From: Lachnospiraceae bacterium
GTDB taxonomy: Bacteria > Bacillota > Clostridia > Lachnospirales > Lachnospiraceae
Direction of reading: 5' to 3'
Assembly: GCA_024685005.1 (NCBI GenBank)
Contig: JAIKWF010000126.1
Coordinates: 1 to 41,084 of the forward strand
DNA length: 41,084 nt
Part shown: positions 1-7,500 of the stretch, in pieces
Layout of the letters: every line of letters starts with the position of its first letter
How positions within the stretch are numbered: the first letter of the stretch is position 1
Notes under the pieces: generated by a model
The model's input: only the letters and a program-made list of their open reading frames with translations
The model's database searches: none
What the model was told of the DNA's origin: nothing
Made by a program: the position numbers and the translations under genes

Positions 1-1
1 G

Positions 2-1078
2 TTGGATGATCCGAACCGGCTGATCCGTGGTGTCTTGCTAAACAACATTACGAAGGGGTTTTATGAAAAACTGAAACCCGTACTTTTACAGGAACTGTAC
101 GGCATCAGAGAGGATCTGCACCTTTGCGGCTGTTTCCCCAAAACGGAGAACATCCGCGTGGGCAGCAGACATTTGGGACTCATGCTTCCCGGAGAGGTCA
201 CAGATGTAAAAGAAAAGATCCGGGAAAGCCGGGAACTACTTGAAAGCAGCTGTGATATGACACAGATCCTTTCTGTCATGGAAAGTGCGGCAGCGCCGGA
301 GGAGTCTGCGGCAAAGGAAAATAGGAACGCAGCAAGTGACTTTGCAGTTGTGGAAACGCTGTCGCAAACACAGAACGGACCGGTGCTGGCTGTGGCAAGG
401 GACGATGCTTTTTGCTTTTATTACAGGGAAAACCTTGCCTTGTTTGAGCAAAACGGCATTACCATACAGTATTTTTCCCCCATCACAGATCCCTGCATTC
501 CAACGCAGGCTGACGGATTGCTTTTGGGAGGCGGATATCCGGAGCAGCATTTGCAGGCGCTTCAGGACAATGTTTCCATGCGAAAAAGCATAAAAGAGCA
601 GATCGAAAAAGGAATGCCGGCTCTTGCGGAATGCGGCGGCTTTATGTATCTGCACCATACAGTTTTTGACAAAGAGGGAAATCCCTTTGAAATGGCAGGA
701 GTCATTGAGGGAAGCTGCCACTTTGCAGGCAGACCCGTCAGGTTCGGCTATCTGCAGATTGCAGGTACGAACGATCATAAGGCAGAAGTTTCGAAGCAGG
801 AAAACAGCGCAGGATCAGGCATGACAGATTCGGCCATGCGTCTTGTGTCCGCCATGACCGGACTGAAGGGACACGAATTCCATTACTTTGACAGCACCTG
901 CAACGGGGACGCCCTGCTTGCCGAAAAGCCGGATCAAAGCAGACAGTGGCCCTGTATGGTGACGCATAACAGCGGGATTTTCGGCTTTCCCCACCTGTAT
1001 TATCCTTCAAATCCGGGGTTTGTCACAGCCTTTGCCCATGAAATGCGGCTGTTTCACAGGGGAAAAGGGGAAAAATAA
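2..1078 (+). CDS. cbiA: Cobyrinate a,c-diamide synthase, 3' part (5' end cut by window)
   Basis: The frame is open to the left edge, so the TTG at base 2 is not a real start. The visible 358 residues hold the end of the ATP-dependent synthetase domain and the whole class I glutamine-amidotransferase-like domain. About 100 N-terminal residues carrying the P-loop are missing, judged against the family's usual ~450. Landmarks are LLLGGGYPEQHL (visible residues 173-184), the nucleophile Cys211 in ECGGFMYL, and GHEFHYFD near 290. In the family the enzyme uses glutamine and ATP to amidate the a and c side chains of cobyrinic acid (cob(II)yrinate in the anaerobic route) in cytoplasmic cobalamin synthesis. 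The related CobB/HgcA-type amidases are less likely. No terminator follows directly. Upstream cob genes probably lie outside the window. Confidence 0.87.
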   Translation: MDDPNRLIRGVLLNNITKGFYEKLKPVLLQELYGIREDLHLCGCFPKTENIRVGSRHLGLMLPGEVTDVKEKIRESRELLESSCDMTQILSVMESAAAPEESAAKENRNAASDFAVVETLSQTQNGPVLAVARDDAFCFYYRENLALFEQNGITIQYFSPITDPCIPTQADGLLLGGGYPEQHLQALQDNVSMRKSIKEQIEKGMPALAECGGFMYLHHTVFDKEGNPFEMAGVIEGSCHFAGRPVRFGYLQIAGTNDHKAEVSKQENSAGSGMTDSAMRLVSAMTGLKGHEFHYFDSTCNGDALLAEKPDQSRQWPCMVTHNSGIFGFPHLYYPSNPGFVTAFAHEMRLFHRGKGEK

Positions 1079-1096
1079 AATTCCCCATGGCGCAAT

Positions 1097-1116
1097 ACAA
1101 AATTTTGTGATATGAT
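1097..1116 (+). promoter_or_regulatory. 12-bp palindrome abutting an extended -10 promoter
   Basis: ACAAAATTTTGT (1097-1108) is a perfect palindrome. Its last base is also the T of an extended -10, TGATATGAT (1108-1116). No good -35 is visible, as expected for extended -10 promoters. The arrangement would place a dimeric regulator over the promoter of the small gene that follows. The A/T-rich palindrome could also be chance. Confidence 0.4.
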
Positions 1117-1165
1117 AACCCTGTTGGCACAAGTTGTAGTGTATTTCATCAACGGGGGAATGAAA

Positions 1166-1345
1166 ATGAAAGAACAGGACAGACGTGCAGTTGAAGGCTT
1201 GGCAAGGAGCGGTATGGATCTGGATGTGCTCATCGGATGCTTTCCATCCTTTCCGAGAGATGAGGTTTCGGATGTTTACTATGACATTCAAAAGCTTCTT
1301 CGGGGATTTGAAGACAATCTACAGGTGAAAGTAAACTGTTCCTGA
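1166..1345 (+). CDS. Small hypothetical protein (59 aa)
   Basis: I do not recognise this family. The start at 1166 is preferred because GGGGGAA (1154-1160) lies about 6 bases upstream; an alternative ATG at 1160 sits right on that site. The protein is soluble, with no signal peptide or membrane segment. Its middle (GLARSGMDLDVLIGCFP, then PRDEVSDVYYDI) reads as two or three short helices and could be a minimal helix-turn-helix, but this is only a pattern impression. The gene stands alone: its own extended -10 promoter is ahead of it and a strong terminator follows 18 bases after the stop, which supports its being a real expressed unit. Confidence 0.5.
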   Translation: MKEQDRRAVEGLARSGMDLDVLIGCFPSFPRDEVSDVYYDIQKLLRGFEDNLQVKVNCS

Positions 1346-1363
1346 TCAGTTAAGTGCAGATAG

Positions 1364-1393
1364 ACCGGCAGGCTCATACCTGCCGGTTTTTTT
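1364..1393 (+). terminator. Intrinsic terminator
   Basis: A 9-bp perfect stem ACCGGCAGG/CCTGCCGGT with loop CTCATA is followed by a run of seven T. It ends the small-protein transcript. A second perfect hairpin (GGCTTCA, loop GGGA, TGAAGCC, 1397-1414) follows at once without a T run and covers an ATG at 1407 that is in frame with pepT. Confidence 0.87.
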
Positions 1394-1460
1394 AAAGGCT
1401 TCAGGGATGAAGCCGGATAAAGCAATACGAAAGCAGAAAGAAAGGAAACAAACAAAAGCA

Positions 1461-2696
1461 ATGAACCGTGTAACGGAACTATTTTTAAACTACGTAAAGA
1501 TCGACACCCAGTCAGATGATTATGCAACGGAAAGCCCCAGCACACCGGGGCAGCACAACCTGGCAAAGCTTCTTGCCGGAGAACTGGAAAAAATGGGCGC
1601 ATCGGATGTGACTTATGACAGGGAGCATTGTTATGTGTATGGAAAGATCCCTGCCACAGATGGAGGAAAATGCCAAAAGACCCTGGGCCTGATCGCCCAT
1701 ATGGATACGGCTCCCGATGCCTCGGGAAAAGATGTAAAGCCCCGGATCATATCAGATTATGACGGCGGCGATATCCTTTTGAACGAAGAAAAAGGTATTG
1801 TTCTTGAGACAAAGACCTATCCCGAGATCAGACAATACATCGGGAAGACTTTGATCGTAACCGACGGAACCACTCTTTTGGGAGCGGATGATAAAGCCGG
1901 GGTTGCCGAGATCATGGCTGCTGCCGAGTATCTGCTGGCCCATCCCGAGATTCCCCACGGCCCTGTTTCCCTTGCATTTACACCGGATGAAGAGGTGGGA
2001 AGAGGAACCGCATTTTTTAACAAAGAGCTTTTTGGGGCGGATTATGCCTATACCGTAGACGGCGGCGCCATCGGAGAACTGGAATTTGAAACCTTTAATG
2101 CGGCTTCTGCCATCATCACCGTACATGGCATCAGCGTTCATACCGGAAGTGCCAAAAACATTATGAAAAATGCAGCTAAGATCGCAGCGGAGTTTGACAG
2201 CCTGCTGCCGGCCGAGCAAAGGCCGGAGTATACGGAAGGCAGGGAGGGATTTTTCCATCTGGACAGCATTTCCGGCTCCGTGGAGCTTGCAAAACTGGAG
2301 TATCTGATCAGAGACCATGACAGGCAGCTGTTCGAAAAGCGGAAGGAAATTGTGAAAAAGGCGGCGGAAGCGCTGAATCTGAAATACGGAGAGGGTACCC
2401 TGGAGCTTGTCATCGAAGACAGCTATTACAATATGCGGGAGAAGATCGAACCGGATTATATGTTCCTGGTGGAGAAAGCCAAAGAATGTATGAAGCAGCA
2501 GGGGATCGAGCCGCTGATCAGCCCGGTAAGAGGCGGAACAGACGGCGCGCGTCTTTCCTTTGAAGGAATTCCTACCCCCAATATTTTTACCGGCGGTCAT
2601 AACTATCACGGACGGTTTGAATATTGCTGCGCAGAGTCCATGGAAGAGGCGGTGAAACTGATCGTATCTCTGGTGCAAAGTCTTGCAAATTGCTGA
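1461..2696 (+). CDS. pepT: Peptidase T (tripeptide aminopeptidase)
   Basis: Cytoplasmic M20-family zinc metallopeptidase that removes the N-terminal residue from tripeptides. It is 411 residues from 1461, the usual PepT length. An upstream ATG at 1407 would add 18 residues (MKPDKAIRKQK...) unlike the family and lies in a hairpin, so I chose 1461. Metal-site motifs are visible in order: IAHMDTAPD, LLGADDKAG, FTPDEEVGRG (general-base Glu), VDGG and TGGHNYHGRFE. RGGTDGARLS near the end is the family's substrate-binding segment. It is followed after 18 bases by the rhodanese/TtcA-like gene. Its substrates would come from the Opp importer further along. No clear promoter is seen between the terminator at 1393 and the start. 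Confidence 0.96.
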   Translation: MNRVTELFLNYVKIDTQSDDYATESPSTPGQHNLAKLLAGELEKMGASDVTYDREHCYVYGKIPATDGGKCQKTLGLIAHMDTAPDASGKDVKPRIISDYDGGDILLNEEKGIVLETKTYPEIRQYIGKTLIVTDGTTLLGADDKAGVAEIMAAAEYLLAHPEIPHGPVSLAFTPDEEVGRGTAFFNKELFGADYAYTVDGGAIGELEFETFNAASAIITVHGISVHTGSAKNIMKNAAKIAAEFDSLLPAEQRPEYTEGREGFFHLDSISGSVELAKLEYLIRDHDRQLFEKRKEIVKKAAEALNLKYGEGTLELVIEDSYYNMREKIEPDYMFLVEKAKECMKQQGIEPLISPVRGGTDGARLSFEGIPTPNIFTGGHNYHGRFEYCCAESMEEAVKLIVSLVQSLANC

Positions 2697-2714
2697 AAGA
2701 AAGGGAAAGCTTCT

Positions 2715-4022
2715 ATGTCTCATATCATTAAAAATGACAGAGTCATGACAATTGAAGAACTGGAAGCGGTAAGCGGGACCATGCTGGTCATGGACCTTCG
2801 AAGCAATGCCGAATACAGAAGCTCTACCTATCCCGGGGCGGTAAATGTGGAAAAAGACGTCCTTTTAAATGCGGTGAAGGAAGGCGAGGACTTTGTTTCC
2901 TTCATCATCGGAGAGACCATTCGGGAGGAGCAGGATCACAGATATGATCTGGATTCCTTTATAGATGATGAGAGGATCGAGGAGCTGATGATCGGTCAGC
3001 AGTTTTTAGACGGGATCTATAGCATCTGCCTTATGGCTGCGGAAGAGGAAGGCTGCTGGGCCCTTACCGGGAAAATGCGCAAGATGGGATTTCGCATCTG
3101 GTATCTGGAAGGGGGATTTTTAGGATATCAGCAGAGTAAAATGCAAAATATCCTCCATGACAGCGATCAGACAGATCAGTTCAGGCTTCGTGCGGAGCGG
3201 TCCCTGATCACAAAGTTCAGAAAGAGTCTGTGGAGGCCCTTTGTCAAGGCAATTCAGGACTATGAACTGATCAAAGACGGAGACAGGATCGCCGTGTGTA
3301 TTTCCGGCGGAAAAGATTCCATGCTGATGGCCAAGCTTTTTCAGGAGCTGGAACGTCATGGGAAAAAGAATTTTGAACTCCGGTATCTTGTAATGGATCC
3401 GGGATATAATTCCTTCAACCGTCAAAGGATCGAAGATAATGCCAATCTTCTTGGAATACCCATTGAAGTGTTTGAGACGGATATTTTTGCTGCGGTGGAC
3501 AATGTGGATGATTCCCCCTGCTATCTGTGCGCCAGAATGCGAAGGGGTTATCTATACGATAAAGCCAAGGAGCTTGGGTGCAATAAGATCGCCCTGGGAC
3601 ACCATTTTGACGATGTGATCGAAACCATCCTTATGGGCATGCTTTACGGCGGGCAGGTTCAGACCATGATGCCCAAACTCCACAGCATCCATTTTGCGGG
3701 AATGGAACTGATCAGGCCCCTGTATTATATCAGGGAGTCGGATATCATACACTGGCGGGATTATTGCGGCCTGTTTTTTATCGCCTGCGCCTGCAGGAAT
3801 ACGGAACGGGGCGGCGGTCTGATGCAGGATTCCAAACGGGGTGAGATCAAAGGTCTGATCCGGGAGCTGGCATCGAAAAACGAATTTGTGGAAAAAAATA
3901 TTTTCCGCAGCGTGGAAAATGTGAACCTGGCCACCATCATTTCCTACAAACAGGAAGGAAAGGTGACGCATTTCCTGAATGATTATGATACAAGGGGCAT
4001 CTCGGAAGATGAAAGGAACTAA
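2715..4022 (+). CDS. Rhodanese-like domain fused to TtcA-type PP-loop tRNA thiolase
   Basis: 435 residues; AAGGGAA lies about 8 bases before the ATG. Residues ~12-140 look like a rhodanese fold: MDLRSNAEY at 26-34, a Cys at 105 where the active-site Cys would sit, and KMGFRIWYLEGGF at 123-135. An insertion separates the early and late strands. Residues ~165-425 match TtcA: PP-loop SGGKDS at 197-202, CYLC (Cys269/Cys272), ALGHHFDDVIET at 293-304, and Cys358/Cys360 in FIACACRN, where E. coli TtcA has its third cluster Cys. TtcA makes 2-thiocytidine-32 in tRNA with ATP, a persulfide donor and an Fe-S cluster. The fused rhodanese could supply the sulfur (inference). The substrate tRNA is not certain. 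Four bases separate it from the next gene. Confidence 0.86.
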   Translation: MSHIIKNDRVMTIEELEAVSGTMLVMDLRSNAEYRSSTYPGAVNVEKDVLLNAVKEGEDFVSFIIGETIREEQDHRYDLDSFIDDERIEELMIGQQFLDGIYSICLMAAEEEGCWALTGKMRKMGFRIWYLEGGFLGYQQSKMQNILHDSDQTDQFRLRAERSLITKFRKSLWRPFVKAIQDYELIKDGDRIAVCISGGKDSMLMAKLFQELERHGKKNFELRYLVMDPGYNSFNRQRIEDNANLLGIPIEVFETDIFAAVDNVDDSPCYLCARMRRGYLYDKAKELGCNKIALGHHFDDVIETILMGMLYGGQVQTMMPKLHSIHFAGMELIRPLYYIRESDIIHWRDYCGLFFIACACRNTERGGGLMQDSKRGEIKGLIRELASKNEFVEKNIFRSVENVNLATIISYKQEGKVTHFLNDYDTRGISEDERN

Positions 4023-4025
4023 GGT

Positions 4026-4385
4026 GTGAAAAAAAACGGATTTTTTTCGGTAGCATTTGCCACCATATTACTGATCTGCGTTTCATGGATCTTTATCAGG
4101 GAAGTGAGAAATAACTTCGGAGATCCTAAGAATCTGCGGGTTTTTGTGGAAGCGGACGGGGCTACACGTTTAAACGGAACGCCTCTTTACGGAGAGCACG
4201 GGGAGGAAGTATCCTATGAGTTCCAAACATCCAAAGGCAAAAATAAGATACGGATCAAAGATGGTTACGTGAGTGTCATCAGTGCGGACTGCGATAACCA
4301 GGACTGCGTCCATCACGTTCCCATTCATAAAAGGGGAGATCGTATCGTCTGCCTCCCCCATAAGTTTGTGGTATCCATCAAATGA
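4026..4385 (+). CDS. NusG domain II-containing membrane-anchored protein
   Basis: 119 residues with a GTG start; AAGG touches the start and AAAGGA lies 7 bases upstream. Residues 5-25 form one N-terminal membrane segment (FFSVAFATILLICVSWIF). The rest matches the NusG_II domain family (PF07009/DUF1312): a beta-rich domain with the family's paired cysteines in ADCDNQDC, then H-x-P and CLPHKFVV. Despite the name these proteins are not transcription factors; they sit outside the membrane and are often found near redox or transport genes. The function is unknown. It is probably cotranscribed with the TtcA-like gene and is the last gene before a terminator. Confidence 0.86.
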   Translation: MKKNGFFSVAFATILLICVSWIFIREVRNNFGDPKNLRVFVEADGATRLNGTPLYGEHGEEVSYEFQTSKGKNKIRIKDGYVSVISADCDNQDCVHHVPIHKRGDRIVCLPHKFVVSIK

Positions 4386-4440
4386 TACTTCTGTAAAATT
4401 CCACAAAAAACCTAAACAAATTCCATAAATAAGCCGAAAT

Positions 4441-4474
4441 AGACAGTAGGGTTCTTGCACCTTACTGTCTTTTT
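4441..4474 (+). terminator. Intrinsic terminator
   Basis: AGACAGTA pairs with TACTGTCT, extended by GG/CC across a one-base bulge, and is followed by TTTTT. It closes the pepT / TtcA-like / NusG_II transcript. Confidence 0.77.
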
Positions 4475-4484
4475 GTGCTATGCT
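4455..4484 (+). promoter_or_regulatory. Possible promoter of the 1882-aa surface protein
   Basis: TTGCAC (4455-4460), an 18-base spacer and TATGCT (4479-4484) overlap the terminator and lie ~60 bases before the large surface-protein start. Both hexamers are imperfect, so this is a weak call. Confidence 0.3.
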
Positions 4485-4547
4485 GAACCTATATTTATGT
4501 AAACGGAAACAGATCAACGGATCGTCTTAAAAAAGGAGTTTACGGAT

Positions 4548-7500
4548 ATGCGAAATCACGGAAGAAATCGGTATCAATACACGGCAAGGAGGAGCGTAAG
4601 TGCCATGATGGCATTGCTTATGATCTTAACATCCATGCCCCCTGTATCAGCGAAAGCGGATGACATTACAACTGCGCTGATCTATGTGGATGCCCCTGTT
4701 GCGGATCAGAATCTTGCAACTGAGGATGAACTGACGGTGAATGATGATACCGTCTCCGGCGAAGCAAAAGTCAGAGTGGAAAGCTGGAAATGGAAACTTC
4801 AGGACGGTACGGAAGTACAGAAGGGTTCCGTTGCGGATTTCGGAACGGTTTACGTTCTTGAAGTGGTACTTACCGGTACAAACGGCGGCCTTTTGAACAG
4901 CACCAGTCAGCTTTTGATCAACAACACCGTGGTTCCCCAGGAAGAATGTGTATTCAGCGGAAACACGGTGACTATTAATCATGCATTCCCCGCAACCTCC
5001 AATCGCAGAAGAGTCAACACTTTCAATGTGCGTCTTACGGAGCCTGCCCAGGTGGATAATACCACCACCACGGTAGGAACCCTTCTTGGCAGCCTTGCCA
5101 TTGCAGGAGACCAGTCCAGCGTGGTTACTGTGGAGCAGAAAAAGCTCTACGTGGGGACCACTCCCTGTCAGGATTCCGATGTTATAGATATTGTTAATTC
5201 TACCGTTTATAAATTGTATGTCAGATGCAAGGTCAGCAATGCCAGCAAGTCCTTCTTTGATGATAAGACCGTAGTCCGTGTAAACGGAAAAATGGCTAGA
5301 GACATTGAACCGGAGGATGCCACCCAGGAAGGCATCACCATCAAAGGGTATTATATCAATTTCTGGTATTCCTTTATTCCCACCGGATATCACTATGTTA
5401 CCTTTGATCTGTGCGGTCACGGGGAAGAGATCCCGGAGCTTGGCGTGGAAGATCGAAAGTATGCGACCATTCCCACAGCACCCACAGAGACTGGCTGGAT
5501 CTTTGAGGGCTGGTATGATTCGGATCAGTACGAGGCACCTTTTGTGTTTGCAAGCACTCCCATTATGCGGGATACGGTTGTCTATGCAAAATGGTCTCCC
5601 TGCCATTATTCTCTGACCTATGATACCAACGGGGCCAATGTTTCCCCTTCGGACACCAGATTCCGCACCGCAGACAAGCTGTACGGCGATCCGCTGCAGA
5701 ATCCCAATGAGGTGGCGGAATATCTGAATCTGACCAAAACAGGTTATGCGTTTAAAAAGTGGGCTGCAGTGCGGATGGACGACAGCGGTAATGAGCTTTC
5801 TACGTTGAGTGAGATCCCGGCCACCATGCCTCCCGGTAACCTGAAACTGAAAGCGATTTTTGATCCTGTAAACTATACGATCACTTACGACAAGGGAACG
5901 GGACATGATGATGCGGTCTTTTATGCAGCATCCGATGCAAACTATGCCTCCCCTTTGACAGCCCAGCAGATCGCGGATTCCTACAGCAGCTTTACCATGG
6001 AAACCGAAAGCTTTGATCTTCCTGTGCTCAGGGGCGCTGATCAGGACAACTTTCTGGGATGGTACCTTGCAGACGACACCACCAGACTGGATACCATCAC
6101 CCAGGGGCAGACAGACTATCTTCCCGCTGCGGGAACAAATCTTGTCCTTACGGCAAAATGGGGGATCAACAGTTTTGCCCTGACCTGGGACCTTAGCGAC
6201 GGATCCCCGGATGATGCTGACTATACCGCAAAAGACGGACAGCCTGTTTTATATGATACGGCCATTACGGCGCCGAATCTTACCAGGGCACATTATACCC
6301 AGACCGGCTGGCAGATCAAAGTCGGAAACGGGCAGCCTATTGTGATCAATACGGTTTCCCTTGCAGGAACCGGATATGAAAAAATGCCTGCTGCCAACAT
6401 AACCATTAAGGCCATCTGGTCTCCTGTTGAGTACTCTTTAGTGTATGATCTGCAGGGCGGCAGCTGGAAGACCTGGCAGGAAATTTCCGACGGACATACA
6501 CCGGCCTTCATGAAACATGCTGACGGAACCGGAACAGAGGGTGTGGATTATTTCACGGTCACCACCGGAAAGTATCCGGATCTTCCCCAGAGAAAAACGG
6601 AAGTAAAAGCAGAAAGTGGAGATTATCATTTTGTTGGCTGGTACTATAAGGAGCGAGAGATCATGACCAGCGCTCCGGATCCAAATGATTATTCCAGTTC
6701 AGAAGAATATAATAAAGCAAAGCAGATCTATGATAACAAGGGTTGGGATCCCCAGGCGCGGATCGATGTGTTCAGCCTGCAGACCTTAAATAAACTGGTT
6801 AGCGAACTTGGCGGGACATCCTTCAGGATCTACGCCAGATTTGATATCAATGAGCCTATCCTGACCTGGGATTTTTGCGGCGGTACCCCTACCGAATACT
6901 CACCGGTTGCCCAGGAAGGAGAGCAGCTGAAGCTTGCGGTAAATACCCAGGTGAATCTTCCGGTAAATGTTACCAAAGAAGGATATGATTTCGTGGGATG
7001 GAAATTCTATCTGGAAGGTTCCACGGAGCCTTTAACCGGCGCGGAAATTGCAGCTGAGCTGGGGAACGGCGTGGTCAGCAACGTGGTAAATATGCCCAAC
7101 CATGCCCTTTTGATCAGAGCAGACCTTAGGCCCATAGAGTATACCGTAAATTATGTGATCGGACAGAATAAGGCCGGCAGTTTTAAAGACAGTGTGGCAT
7201 GGACCGGCGCAGCTGCCGGCACGGACAGCTATAACATTGAGTCCTCCACCTTTAATCTTCGTAAAGCAGCAGACACCATCAGCGTTACAGACGGATATGA
7301 ATTTGCCGGCTGGTATGAAGCAACGGATGATGCTGCCATCGATACCCTGTCAGCACTGGATCCGGACGATACAACGGATGAAGAGTATGAGACTGTATTT
7401 GGCTCCTACACAAAGGGAGATAAGATCTCCAAAGGTTCCACCGGAGATAAAACCTATGTGGCAGTGTGGAAACGCAAATCCTATACCGTTGTCTGGAACA

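Noticed and set aside
4647-5906. Minus-strand open frame of 419 codons opposite the giant surface protein
   Set aside because: Antisense shadow; a low-complexity His/Gly/Ile-rich translation with no motifs.
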